Positions 26,422-35,837 of a stretch of 64,000 nucleotides of DNA are shown piece by piece. Position numbers and translations under genes: made by a program. The notes under the pieces were generated by a model. The model saw only the letters and a program-made list of their open reading frames with translations. It was not told where the DNA came from and made no database searches. The stretch spans positions 1,488,001 through 1,552,000 of the forward strand of contig JASGHK010000004.1 of NCBI GenBank assembly GCA_049841135.1, in the 5' to 3' direction. This DNA comes from JACRCT01 sp049841135 (lineage in GTDB: Bacteria > Myxococcota > Myxococcia > Myxococcales > UBA5297). Positions within the stretch are counted from its first letter, which is position 1. The number at the start of each line of letters is the position of its first letter.

Positions 26422-28048
26422 ATGACGACAGCGAGGTCCATCGTGCCTGAACGGTTCGACTTTCTGGTGTTGGGCGGCGGGGTTGCGGGGCTCTCCTTCG
26501 CGTTGAGGGCGGCGCGTCACGGCAGCGTGGCGGTCCTGACCAAGCGCGCCCCGAGCGAGGGCGCGACCAACTACGCGCAAGGGGGCATCGCCTCGGTGCT
26601 GGCCGAGGACGACACCTTCGAGCTGCACATCCAGGACACCCTCACCGCCGGCGTCGGCCTCAACCACCGCGACGCCGTCGAGGTCTGCGTCAAGGAGGGC
26701 CCGGACCGGATCCGCGAGCTCATCCAGATCGGCGTCCACTTCACGCGCCGCAACGGCGGCCAGCAGCTCGACCTGACCCGCGAGGGCGGTCACACCCGCC
26801 GCCGGGTGGCCCACGCCACCGACATGACCGGCCAGGAGATCGAGCGCGGCCTGCTCGCCGCCTGCGAGGACGCGCCGAACATCACGCTCTTCCCCAGCCA
26901 CATGGCGGTGGACCTCATCACCGAGCGGCGCATCGGCCGCGGCCAGCAGGACCGCTGCCTGGGCGCCTACGTGCTGCGTCCCGACGGGCAGATCGACACC
27001 TTCCTGGGCAAGGCCACCGTGCTGGCCACCGGTGGCGCCGGCAAGGTCTACCTGTACACGACCAACCCCGACGTCTCGACCGGCGATGGGGTGGCCATGG
27101 CCTACCGCGCGGGCGCCAAGGTCGCGAACATGGAGTTCTACCAGTTCCACCCGACCTGCCTGTTCCACCCCCACGCCAAGAGCTTCCTCATCAGCGAGGC
27201 GCTGCGCGGCGAGGGCGGCCAGCTGCGGCTGCGCACCGGCCAGCCCTTCATGGAGAAGTACCACCCGATGGGAGCGCTGGCGCCGCGCGACGTGGTGGCC
27301 CGCGCCATCGACGCCGAGATGAAGCGCGGCGGCGACGAGTACGTGCTCTTGGACATGACGCACCTGCCCAAGGCGTTCCTCATCGACCGCTTCCCGAACA
27401 TCCACCGCGCCTGCAAGGAGTTCGGCATCGACATCACCTCCCAGCCCATCCCCGTGGTGCCGGCGGCGCACTACATGTGCGGCGGCGTGGTGACCGACCT
27501 CTACGGGCACACGGACATCCCGCACCTGTTCGCCATCGGCGAGGTCTCGTGCACCGGCCTGCACGGCGCCAACCGCCTTGCTTCCAACTCGCTGCTCGAG
27601 GGCGCGGTGTTCGGCGTGCGCGCCGCCGACGCCGCCAAGGATTCTGGTGCGCGAGGCCAACCCCGCCGAGGTCCCGCCGGCCTGGGACCCGGGCAAGGCC
27701 GTCGCCTCGGACGAGAGCGTCGTCGTCACCCAGAACTGGGACGAGCTGCGGCGCTTCATGTGGAACTACGTCGGCATCGTGCGCACCGACAAGCGGCTCA
27801 TCCGCGCCCGCCGCCGGCTGGACCTGCTGCGCGAGGAGATCCGCGAGTACTACTGGCGGTTCAAGGTCACCGCCGACGCGCTCGAGCTGCGCAACATCGC
27901 CGACGTGGCGATGCTCATCGTCGAGTGCGCGCTGCGCCGCCACGAGAGCCGCGGCCTGCACTACACCCTCGACTACCCGGAGCGCGACGACACCCACTGG
28001 CTCAAGGACACGGTGCTCTCGCGGGCGGAGCTGGAGCACCCGCTCTGA
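26422..28048 (+). CDS. nadB: L-aspartate oxidase (one frameshift)
   Basis: About 541 residues once repaired, normal for NadB, the first enzyme of NAD synthesis from aspartate. The FAD-binding site is FLVLGGGVAGLSFALRAA. Further motifs are TNYAQGGIASVL, the active-site segment EGGHTRRRVAHATD, MEFYQFHPT, MCGGVVTDLYGHTD and EVSCTGLHGANRLASNSLLE. The frame breaks at 27640-27644 (GATTC for GATC); repair gives AAKDLVREANPAEV and restores the helical C-terminal domain. ATG at 26422 is used; GTG at 26443, seven codons later, is equally close to the FAD motif. nadA and nadC are not adjacent. It converges on the MFS-HEAT-cNMP gene. Confidence 0.93.
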
Positions 28049-28069
28049 CGCAGGTCAGCTCCTTGGAGA

Positions 28070-28094
28070 GAAGTTTTCACGCGCTGAAAACTTC
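28070..28094. terminator. Perfect 10-bp inverted repeat downstream of nadB
   Basis: GAAGTTTTCA, loop CGCGC, TGAAAACTTC. The stem is perfect and begins 21 bases after the nadB stop. It is AT-rich with no clean T run, so it may be a weak terminator or a protein site. Confidence 0.45.
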
Positions 28095-28445
28095 CCCCCA
28101 TTCGGGTCTGTTTGGGCTCGCCCTACCCTGTGAAAAGCCTCACGCCTTCCGGCCTCGGAGCCAGCCGAAAACAATCGTTTTTACAGGCAGTTACAGATCG
28201 CGAAATTCGGCCCTCCAAGGCCGCCAGGTGGCCAGCCCTAGGGCTCAGCAAGGGCCACAGGCATTGAAATAGGCCTAAGCCACCAAGCAGGCCGCTAGCA
28301 GCCCTGGCGGGGCCCAGGCGGCCTGTTTGGCGATTTTCGGTTGCCAGGTACCCCTTCCGGCCAAGACCGAGCCGCACCGCGTGACCCCAATCACGTCCTG
28401 ACCAGCGTCACGCGTCAGGCCGAATCCGGGGCCTTGAAAGGCAGT

Positions 28446-28477
28446 CCTTGGCGACCTTGGTCCCTTGGCGACCTTGG
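28446..28477. repeat. Two direct copies of a 15-base repeat
   Basis: CCTTGGCGACCTTGG occurs at 28446-28460 and 28463-28477, with a partial third copy (CCTTGGCGG) overlapping the end. It lies just past the 3' end of the minus-strand gene. Confidence 0.75.
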
Positions 28478-28522
28478 CGGTTCAGAAGCAGGAAGCCAAG
28501 CTCCCCAGCCCGATACCAGACC

Positions 28523-31500
28523 TCAGCCGGCCTTCGGCAGCGATGAACCACGGCTCTGCTTCGCCGCCGCCGCCAGCTCCAGCACCTGCCGCATCTGCTT
28601 CGTCAGCACCGCGAACAGCCCCTGGAGAATCTCCGGGCGATCCGCGAGCAGGTCCAGGAAGTCCTGGCGGTCGATGGCCAGAGCCCGGGTGTCGGTGAGC
28701 GCCCGCGTCGAGGCCGGCCGGGGCAGGCCGTCGAGCAGCGAGGTCTCGCCGAAGGCTTCCTTCGCGCTCTGCTCGAGGATGCGCCTGCCGTCCTTCTCGG
28801 TGAGCACCTTGCCCTCGACGATGACGTAGAGCGCGTCTCCGGGATCGTTCTCGCGGTAGATGACGGTGCCGGCCGCGAAGTGCTTCTGAGTCGCGATGGC
28901 CGCCAGCGCCGCGAGGTCGTCCACGCTGCACCGCTCGAAGATGCTCACCCCCTCGAGCAGGAAGACCTTCTCCACGACCTTGTCGCTCACCTCGCCCTCC
29001 TCCTCGGCCCCGGGCTTCCGGGTGCCGTGCAGCGCACACGCCCGCAGGACCGCGTCCTTCGAGACCGACAGCTCCATCAGCCGCGCCGGAGCGCGCTCCA
29101 CCTCGCCCTCGTCCGACGGCAACCGGTGCCAGCGCTCCAGCATGGGCAACAGCCGCGCGCGCGTCCCTTCGTCGACCAGGTGCTCGAACAGCTCCAGCGC
29201 GTACGCCCGCTCGCGAGGCTCGCCGCCCACCAGCCGGTTGTGGACGTTGAGCATGCTGCGCTGTGGCCCGATGAGCCCCAGGAGCCGGAAGACCACCTCC
29301 AGCCCCTGGTCCAGCCGGTCGCCCAGCGCGCGCACCAGGATGGCCCGGTCGCCCAGCGCCTTCTGCAGGTCGCGGAAGATGGGCAGGTAGTAGAGGTAGG
29401 CGTCGACGCGCCGCTGCACGGCCTCGTTGACGCGGGCGCGGTCGAACACCAGCTCCTCGTGCGCCCGGTGCATGCGCGTGAGCGACTGCGCGACGCGGTA
29501 GCGCAGGAACGGATCGTCACCGGGGTTCGAGCGAAGAGCGCCTGCGCCGCCCTGCTCGTGCCCACGTAGCGCAAGAGCCGCGGCAGCTCGTAGCGCTCCC
29601 CGGCCGGCCGGGACTTGTCGTTGAGGGCCTGCTCGAGCTGCGGAACGACCGCGTCGCCCATCGAGGCCAGCGCCTGGCGCGCCTCCCGGCGCAGCTTGCG
29701 GTCGGCGAGCATCTGCAAGAGCTTCGGCGCGAGATCAGTCCGCCCGCACTCGCCGGCGGAGATCGCGGCCAGCCGGCGCACGGAAGGATCCGGGTCGTCC
29801 AGCAGCGGGTCGATGAGGGCGGCGTAGGGCGTCCCGGCGAGCCGGCCCAACAGGCGCGCCAGCTCGCGCCGCTCGGCGGGCGAGGCGTCCTGGGAGTCGA
29901 GCATCGAGCGCAGCGCTCGCCGCGCGGGACCATTCGCCTCCTCGCGGCCGTGCTCGCCGGGCAGCAGCGCGGCGATGGCCGAGGCGCGCAGGCCGGGGTC
30001 GGCGGCGTCGAGGAACTTGGACAGGTAGGCGCGAGCGTCGCCGTCCAGCCGGGCGAGCGCGATCACTGCCTCGTCGCGCGGCCGGCGCACGTCCGTCTCC
30101 GCCACGGTGCGCAGCTTGGGCACCACCTCGCGGATATCCAGCTCGGCGGCGAGCTTCACCCCGCGGGTGCGCACCCAGTCCGAGGGGTGCGCGAGCAGCA
30201 TCCGCACCCACGGCGCGTAGGGAGTGGCCCGGTGCGCGGCCAGCAGGTCGGCTGCCATCAGCACGCGGTCCGGGTCGCGGTCGGAAAGGCGCTGCAGGAG
30301 GATGGCGCGCGACTCGGCGTCCAGCGCCACCGCCTGGCCCCAGTGCGCCGCGGTCAGCCGCGCGTCGATGAGCGCGACGTAGGCCACCTTGAGCCTGGCG
30401 AGCACGCCGTAGACGACGACCGAGATGCCCACCACGGCGAGGGCCAGGCTGCCGCGGTTGGCGTACTCGGCCAGGCCGATGAGCGCCAGGCCTCCCAGCG
30501 CCGCCCCACCCTTCTTGATCAGCCCGTCGACCACCGCGCGGGCCGGGACGCGGGTCGTGTCCGGCAGCGGCGCGTAGAGCAGCTGCATCCCGGTCGGCTG
30601 CAGCGAGAGCGACCCCAGGCTCTCCACCACCCGAAGCGCGAAGGCGGGCCACAGCCCGGGCCGCACGAGGCACAGCAGGCCGACCGCGGCGGTCCCGAAA
30701 GGCACCAGCGAGAGGTAGCGGAAGACGCCGAAGCGGGTGAGCACGCGCCCGGCGGCGAAGAGCTGGAAGGCCATGGCGCACACGCCCAGCACCACGCTGG
30801 AGACCCCGAAGAGCACCGCCAGCTCGTCCTCCGCCGCCCCCTGGGCGCTGACGCGGAAGAGGTAGTCGCTGACCACGGTGAGCACGGCGGCCAGCGCCGC
30901 GAAGACGCCGAGCAGGCGCAGGTACCGGTCGCCCCGGAAGATGGGCCCCAGCTCGCGCAGCCGAGGCAACGCGCGCGACGGGGCCGCGGTCGCGGCGCTC
31001 ACCGCCTGCATCTCGACCACCGAGCTCGAGCGGCGCGACGGTGCGGCGACGGCCCGCCCCCGGAGCACCCGGGAGAGGACGGCGCAGCCGAGCATGGACA
31101 GGACGGCGAAGCCCAGCAGCGCCAGCGCGCCGGCGACGCTCGCGAGCCCGCCCAGCAGGCCGCCCAGGATCATCCCGCCCATGCCGAAGCCGCCGATGAC
31201 CCCGAACAGCCGCTTGCTCTCGCGCGGGTCGAACGTCTCGCCCAGGCTCGCCCAGAAGCGCACCGAGGAGAGCGTCGCGTAGCCCTCGGCGAACAGGTAG
31301 AGCGCGGCCACCGCCGACCTGGAGCCGAGCGCCGCGCCCACGCCCAGCAGCGCCGTGAGCGCCGCGGAGAGGACCATCGAGGTCAGCGGCGCGCGCGGCA
31401 TCCGCAGGATGGCGGCGTCGGCGGTGGCGGCCAGGCTCGCCGCGACCGCGGCGCCCAGGTAGAGCCAGGCGAGCGTGGTGGCGTCGAAGCGCGCGACCAC

Positions 31501-31647
31501 CAGCGCGCTGGACACCGACTTGAGGACCGCGACCCCGGCCACGAACGAGAACTGGAAGGCCGCCGCGGGCACCACCCGCGGCGCCTCCCCGGGGGTCACC
31601 GCCAGCAATCGGGTGAGGAGCGGGACGCGCTCCTTCGCCTTGGCCAA
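28523..31647 (-). CDS. MFS/nucleotide-translocase-like membrane protein fused to HEAT repeats and a cNMP-binding domain (one frameshift)
   Basis: About 1041 residues once repaired. Residues 1-430 form 10-12 membrane helices of MFS or ADP/ATP-translocase-like type (SVRFWASLGETFDPRESKRLFGV is typical of this group). Residues 450-880 are HEAT-like helical repeats (DPDRVLMAADLLAAH, DPDPSVRRLAAISAGE). Residues 900-1020 are a cyclic-nucleotide-binding domain with TVIYRENDPGDALYVIVEGKV, FGETSLLDGLPRPASTRAL and AIDRQDFLDLL. TTG at 31645-31647 is chosen because GGGAGG lies about nine bases upstream and an in-frame stop lies just before. The frame breaks at 29522-29525, where a G/C run is one base short; repair gives ARTPGDDPFLRYRVAQSL. 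Substrate and ligand are unknown. Confidence 0.8.
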
Positions 31648-31676
31648 GAAGTCAGCCCTCCCAGGGTGCGACTAGC

Positions 31677-32369
31677 TCACGGCCACGCCGGGGCGCCGGA
31701 GGCCGGCAGCGCGGCGAGGTCCCAGCGCAGCTCCGCCTTGCCCACGCTGCTCGACAGCCGCAGCACCAGGCCCTGCGTCGTCGCGGGAACCACCTGGGCG
31801 CCGTTGGCGAAGGTGCGGGCGAAGCGGATTTGGTAGGCGGTCCAGTAGGCGTCCAGGTACGGGTAGAGCGCCCTGAGGTTCGGGTCTGCCGCGTCGAGCT
31901 TGACGATGCTCAGCGGCGCCTCCTCGCCCGCCTCGGTCGCCAGCGCCAGCTTCCACACGCTGTCCGGGTTCGCTAGGTCGTCGAAGCGCTTCTCGTTGGC
32001 GTACAGGCCCAGAACGAAGTCCAGCCCCGCGGCGTGCTTCTGGCGCTCCTGCGCGAGCATCGCCTCGGCGTCGGCCTTGGGCAGCGAGCCGAACGCGGCG
32101 ACGCGCTCCACCCTCGCCTCCCTGAAGACCAGGGGCTGGAAGGTGGCGGCCAGGAAGGCCTGGCTGTCGAGCCCGTCGTAGATCTCCGCGCGCCGCGTCC
32201 ACTGCCCCAGGACGTCCTGGTAGCGCTTCTCGGCCTCGCGGTCGGAGAGCTTGGGCGCCTCGGAGCCCGCGCGCGGCGGCCGCATCATGCTCGGGCAGCC
32301 GCCCAGCGCCAGCGCCAGCGTGCACGCGGTGGCGACAGCGGCGAGCCGGCGCCGCGCCCCCCCGTTCAC
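31677..32369 (-). CDS. Lipoprotein of unknown function after padC
   Basis: About 230 residues. The signal is VNGGARRRLAAVATACTLAL followed by ALGGC, a lipobox with Cys about residue 29. The mature part is helical at first (SDREAEKRYQDVLGQWTRRA), then carries LDSQAFLAATFQPLVFREA, FVLGLYANEKRFDDL and a C-terminal strand region FARTFANGAQVVP. GTG at 32367-32369 overlaps the stop of the ParB-domain gene (GTGA), so the two are translationally coupled. Its linkage to padC and the bactofilins suggests a role at the cell envelope near the pole-associated scaffold; this is inference. Confidence 0.75.
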   Translation of the reverse strand: MNGGARRRLAAVATACTLALALGGCPSMMRPPRAGSEAPKLSDREAEKRYQDVLGQWTRRAEIYDGLDSQAFLAATFQPLVFREARVERVAAFGSLPKADAEAMLAQERQKHAAGLDFVLGLYANEKRFDDLANPDSVWKLALATEAGEEAPLSIVKLDAADPNLRALYPYLDAYWTAYQIRFARTFANGAQVVPATTQGLVLRLSSSVGKAELRWDLAALPASGAPAWP

Positions 32370-33337
32370 AGGCTCCTCAGGTACGCGGCGAGCTGCTCGG
32401 GGTACGCCAGCTGGTCGAGCAGCGCGCGGCGCAGCGAAGGATCCATGGCGCTCCACAGCTCGGTCACCAGCGCCAGGTCCTGGTTGATGCCCGCGAGCCT
32501 CCGGGTGATGTCCTGCGCGAGCTCGTCGAGGTCGACCTCCTCCTCGCCGACCTCCTCGGGGCCCAGCGCCTCCTCGACTGGCGCGAGCGCACGCTCGAGC
32601 GTGTCCTTCACGGCCGGGGTGAGCCGGTGCTCGGACTCGAGCCGCGCCTTGAGCGCCTCCAGCTCCTCGCGCGCGGTGCCCTGGTTCTCGATGAGGTCGG
32701 CCAGCGCGATGCGCAGCGCCTCCTCGTCATTCAGGTCGGTGTGCACGCGCGCCAGCACGCGCTCGCGCTTGAGCAGCCGCAGCGCGGCGACGCGCCGGAA
32801 GCCGCAGACGATCTGGAAGCGGTCCGGCGGCTTGATGCGCAGGTCGATGGGGAACAGCTGCCCGAGCCGCGCCATCGAAGTGGCCAGCGTGTCCACCTCG
32901 CCTTCGGCGCGCAGCCGGAAGGTGGTGTCTTCCGCGTCGACCTTCTCGAGCCTAAGCAGCGCCAGCGCGCCCGGCTTGGGCTCGCGCACCGGCTCCTCCG
33001 GCTCGGGCTCCGCGACTGGCTCGGCGGGCTCTGCGGCCGACTCAGGCTCGGGCTCAGTTTCGGGCTCGGGCTCGGGCTCCGCGGCGGAACCGGCCTCGGG
33101 CTCTGCGCCCGCGGCCTGCGGGGCCTCGTCGCCGGCTTCGTTCTCTTCGGTCTGGGGCTCGCCCGCAGCAGCCCCAACTGCCTCCTCCGAAGGGGAGGCA
33201 GGGACTGAGGGCTCGGCCGAGGCGCTCCCCTCGCCCGAGGGCTGCTCGGGCGGCGGGAGCGCGATGACCGTGGAGGAGGGCGATCCGGCCTGGGCCGGCG
33301 ACTCATCGCCCGAAGGGACGCTGTCTGCCTCCGCCAA
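32366..33337 (-). CDS. padC: ParB-domain protein linked to bactofilins (PadC-like)
   Basis: 323 residues. Residues 1-120 are acidic and Pro-rich with repeated E-P-E-P units. Residues 125-250 are a ParB/Srx CTPase-type domain: LRLEKVDAEDTTFRLRAEGE, IDLRIKPPDRFQIVCGFRRV (the GFRR segment matches the GERRxRA box), and NDEEALRIALADLIENQG. The ParB helix-turn-helix DNA-binding region is not visible and the C-terminus is short and acidic. In Myxococcus xanthus, PadC is a ParB-like protein encoded beside bacNOP that ties ParA to bactofilin filaments; the gene order here is the same. It overlaps the lipoprotein gene and starts 24 bases after the third bactofilin stop. Confidence 0.82.
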   Translation of the reverse strand: MAEADSVPSGDESPAQAGSPSSTVIALPPPEQPSGEGSASAEPSVPASPSEEAVGAAAGEPQTEENEAGDEAPQAAGAEPEAGSAAEPEPEPETEPEPESAAEPAEPVAEPEPEEPVREPKPGALALLRLEKVDAEDTTFRLRAEGEVDTLATSMARLGQLFPIDLRIKPPDRFQIVCGFRRVAALRLLKRERVLARVHTDLNDEEALRIALADLIENQGTAREELEALKARLESEHRLTPAVKDTLERALAPVEEALGPEEVGEEEVDLDELAQDITRRLAGINQDLALVTELWSAMDPSLRRALLDQLAYPEQLAAYLRSL

Positions 33338-33361
33338 GGTTTTGCTCCTTGCGCAAGCTGC

Positions 33362-33964
33362 CTACTTCTTGCGCTTGACGATGACCTTCTTCTTGCCCAT
33401 CGCCACGGCGACCGGGGCGGCGGACACGGCCGGAGCGGCCACCACCGGCTTGAGCGCGGGCGGCAGCGGCGGCGGGGGCGGCGGCTTGGTCTCGCCACCC
33501 GAGGCCTTGGGGGCGGCGGGAGGCGGGGGCCTGGGTGGGGTCGGCACCGGGCGCGCGACCGGGCGCACCGCCACCGGGGCGACCGCCGGGCGGGCGGGCC
33601 GCTCGCCGGGCTTGATCTCGCCGGCCGAGCCCATGTCGACATGGCCGCGGAAGGCGGCGCCCTCGACGATGATGACGCGCGGAGCGGCGATGTCGCCGAC
33701 CATGCGGCCTTCCTTGGTCAGCTGCACGCTCTCGGTGGCGGTGATGTTGCCCACCACCACGCCGCTGACGACGGCGTTGCGGACCTGGGCGTCGGCCTTC
33801 ACCACGCCGCTGGACTCGACGATGAGCGTCTTGGTCAGCGTGATGGAGCCGTACACCCGGCCGCGGACGGTGAGGTCCTCGTCGCCCTCCAGCTTGCCGC
33901 TGACGAGGATCGACTCGCCGATGACGGTGCTTTGGACCTGAGGGTTTTCCTTGGCAAGAGCCAT
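33362..33964 (-). CDS. bacP: Bactofilin with long Pro-rich C-terminal tail (BacP-like)
   Basis: 200 residues. Residues 12-110 are the bactofilin beta-helix (STVIGESILVSGKLEGDEDL, VRGRVYGSITL, MVGDIAAPRVIIVEGAAFRG). Residues 112-190 are Pro/Ala-rich and unstructured, and the end is a basic patch KKKVIVKRKK. Bactofilins form cytoplasmic filaments without nucleotide. The long tail and basic end distinguish this copy from its two shorter neighbours and are the likely site for partner binding, with the ParB-domain protein as the obvious candidate. ATG at 33962-33964. It is third in the bactofilin run. No frameshift is present. Confidence 0.9.
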   Translation of the reverse strand: MALAKENPQVQSTVIGESILVSGKLEGDEDLTVRGRVYGSITLTKTLIVESSGVVKADAQVRNAVVSGVVVGNITATESVQLTKEGRMVGDIAAPRVIIVEGAAFRGHVDMGSAGEIKPGERPARPAVAPVAVRPVARPVPTPPRPPPPAAPKASGGETKPPPPPPLPPALKPVVAAPAVSAAPVAVAMGKKKVIVKRKK

Positions 33965-34016
33965 GGTCTGTTGCCTTCCCTTCGGCGGGGCGCGCAGCGC
34001 CCGCGCTCGGAGTGGG

Positions 34017-34340
34017 CTACTTCTTCACCACGTCCATGTCGACGTTGCCCTTGAAGCTGGCGCCGTCGGCGATGAGGATGCGCGGGGCCTTGATGTCGCC
34101 CACCACGCGGCAGTCGGTCTTGAGCTCGACCTTGTCGCTGGCCAGGATGTTCCCGGTCACCTTCCCGGCGATCTCGACGTTCTGGGTCTCGATGTCGGCC
34201 TCGACGGTGCCGCCGGACTCGACAAAGAGGCTCTCCTTGATCGCGATCTTGCCCTTGACGGTGCCCTGGATGACGAGGTCCTCGTCCCCCGAGATCTCGC
34301 CGTCGATCATGATGCTGCTGCCGATGACCGTGTTCGCCAT
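34017..34340 (-). CDS. bacO: Bactofilin (BacO-like)
   Basis: 107 residues, nearly all bactofilin core: TVIGSSIMIDGEISGDEDLV, QGTVKGKI, GTVEADIETQNVEIAGKVTG, RVVGDIKAPRILIADGASFK and a short NVDMDVVKK end. It is the most compact of the three copies. ATG at 34338-34340; the stop lies 52 bases before the next bactofilin start. Adjacent copies probably co-polymerise, as shown for BacN, BacO and BacP in Myxococcus. The symbol is assigned by gene order and size. Confidence 0.88.
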   Translation of the reverse strand: MANTVIGSSIMIDGEISGDEDLVIQGTVKGKIAIKESLFVESGGTVEADIETQNVEIAGKVTGNILASDKVELKTDCRVVGDIKAPRILIADGASFKGNVDMDVVKK

Positions 34341-34395
34341 GGTCGTTGTCCTCGTGCTTGCTCGATTTCGATGGAAGAAGTTCGGGGCCTGCTAG

Positions 34396-34774
34396 CTAGC
34401 GCTTGCCCTTGGGGGAGGTGGTGGCGTGGGCCTCGAGGTCGTCGGGCAGCCTCACGTCCATTCTCGATGCTGCCGTTGAAGTGCGCGCCGTCCTCGATGA
34501 TGACCTTGGGGGCCTTGATGTCGCCGGTGACGACCGCGGCGGTGTTGATGGCCACCAGGTCGCCGGCGTCGATGTTGCCGTTGGCCTCGCCGTTGACGGT
34601 CAGCCGCTCGACGCGAATGTCGGCGTTGACCTTGCCGGTGCCTTCGATGGTCAGGTGGTTCTTGAGGCTGACGTGGCCCTCGACCCGCCCTTCGATGGTC
34701 AGGTCGCCGCCGCCAGTGAGGTTGCCTTTGATGTAGATGCCCTTGCCGATGATCCCGGTACCTTCGCTCGCCAT
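34396..34774 (-). CDS. bacN: Bactofilin (BacN-like; one frameshift near 3' end)
   Basis: About 125 residues once repaired. The core reads IIGKGIYIKGNLTGGGDL, EGRVEGHVSLKNHLTIEG, VNADIRVERLTVNGEANGNI and VVTGDIKAPKVIIEDGAHFN. The frame breaks at 34459-34465 (an extra base in CATTCTC); repair gives NGSIEMDVRLPDDLEAHATT and a basic end SPKGKR before TAG at 34396-34398. ATG at 34772-34774 has AAGGAAGG upstream; a GTG three codons earlier is possible. It is the first gene of the bactofilin/padC/lipoprotein operon. Upstream (34775-34896) nothing clear was found except the 3' gap to the lipase gene. Confidence 0.85.
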
Positions 34775-34896
34775 CGCAGACACCTTCCTTGATCGCGGTG
34801 GGCCGCTGGATTGAGCCCAAAGCGGACGAAACCTATCCTTTTGCGTCCGAGCCTGTCAACGTGGGGTCAGCCCCTGATTTCAAGGACTTAAGCCGC

Positions 34897-35772
34897 TCAC
34901 CCCAGGTGCTTGTCCAAGAACGCCACGAGGTCGGCGAAGACCTGGTCTCGGCCGACCTCGTTGAGCACCTCGTGCCGGAAGCCCTCGTAGACCTTGAGCG
35001 TCTTGTCGGCGCTGCCCAGGGCGTCGAAGAGCCGACGGCCGCTGGCGGGCTGGGCGATGGTGTCCGCGGTCCCGATGAGCTCGAGGATGGGGACGGTGAT
35101 CTGCCGGGCGCCGGCGAGGGTGGCCTGCTGCGCTCCCGTGGTCTCGACGAACCAGCGCGCGGTGGTCACGTGCAGGTACATCGGGTCCGCGGCGGTGGCC
35201 TTCTGGATGGCTTCGTCGTGCGTGAGCTGGTCGTAGCCGAGCTCGTTGGCCATGTGCAGCTTCGGCAGGGCGCGCGAGAGCAGCCCCGCGGCCATCAGCT
35301 TGAGCTTGGGCGGCTCGAAGCCCAGGGCCATGAACGGGGAGCTGACGACGGCGCCGGCCAGCCCCTCGGACTTGCCCATCAGCCAGCGCGACACGATGAG
35401 GCCGCCCAGGCTGTGGCCGAGCACGAAGATCTTCTGCGCGCCCGCCTTGCTGCGCACGTGCTCCACCAGCACGTCCAGGTCGGACAGGTAGTGGGCGAAG
35501 TCGTCGACGTGGGCCCGGTGCCCCTCGCTCTTGCCGTGCCCGCGGTAGTCGAAGGCGTGGGCGGCGTAGCCGGCGCGGCCCAGCCGCTCCATCGTCTCGC
35601 GGTAGCGGCCCAGGTGCTCGCCGTAGCCGTGGACGACGGCCACGTGCGCCTTGGCGGTGCCGGACGGCACGAGCGACTTGCGGTACAGCCGCAGGCCGTC
35701 GCGCGCGGTGAGCGTGCCCTCGTCCACGGTGAACGGCGCGCCTGCCTCTTCGTTCGTCGGTCGAGCGTCCAT
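34897..35772 (-). CDS. Monoacylglycerol-lipase-like alpha/beta hydrolase
   Basis: 291 residues of the serine hydrolase 'lysophospholipase/monoacylglycerol lipase' group. The oxyanion segment is VVHGYGEHLGRY, the nucleophile is Ser in FVLGHSLGGLIVSRW (GHSLG), an Asp is available in ELIGTADTIAQP, and the catalytic His is in VYEGFRHEVLNEVGRD. A DYRGHGKSEG segment is typical of the family. No signal peptide is visible, so it is probably cytoplasmic. ATG at 35770-35772. The open frame continues upstream without a stop into the neighbouring kinase gene, but that extension is non-coding here. It is 65 bases after the kinase gene on the same strand. Confidence 0.9.
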   Translation of the reverse strand: MDARPTNEEAGAPFTVDEGTLTARDGLRLYRKSLVPSGTAKAHVAVVHGYGEHLGRYRETMERLGRAGYAAHAFDYRGHGKSEGHRAHVDDFAHYLSDLDVLVEHVRSKAGAQKIFVLGHSLGGLIVSRWLMGKSEGLAGAVVSSPFMALGFEPPKLKLMAAGLLSRALPKLHMANELGYDQLTHDEAIQKATAADPMYLHVTTARWFVETTGAQQATLAGARQITVPILELIGTADTIAQPASGRRLFDALGSADKTLKVYEGFRHEVLNEVGRDQVFADLVAFLDKHLG

Positions 35773-35837
35773 GGTCTGGCCGGTATAGGAGCCGGGGATG
35801 CGCGGTGTCAATCCGCACGGAGTGAGGCGGCCCGAAC

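Larger units (their letters stand above)
28049..28522. other. 474-base non-coding interval between nadB and the MFS-HEAT-cNMP gene
   Basis: No convincing gene. The interval is visibly less GC-rich than its surroundings in its first half and holds several palindromes: the hairpin at 28070-28094, AGCCCTAGGGCT at 28234-28245 and a TAGGCCTA element near 28273-28280. A 15-base direct repeat lies at 28446-28477. An 84-codon open frame on the minus strand (28123-28377) lacks a family or ribosome site. A structured RNA is possible but not shown. Confidence 0.5.

Noticed and set aside
28123..28377. 84-codon minus-strand frame in the long interval
   Set aside because: No ribosome site or family resemblance, and it covers the palindromes.
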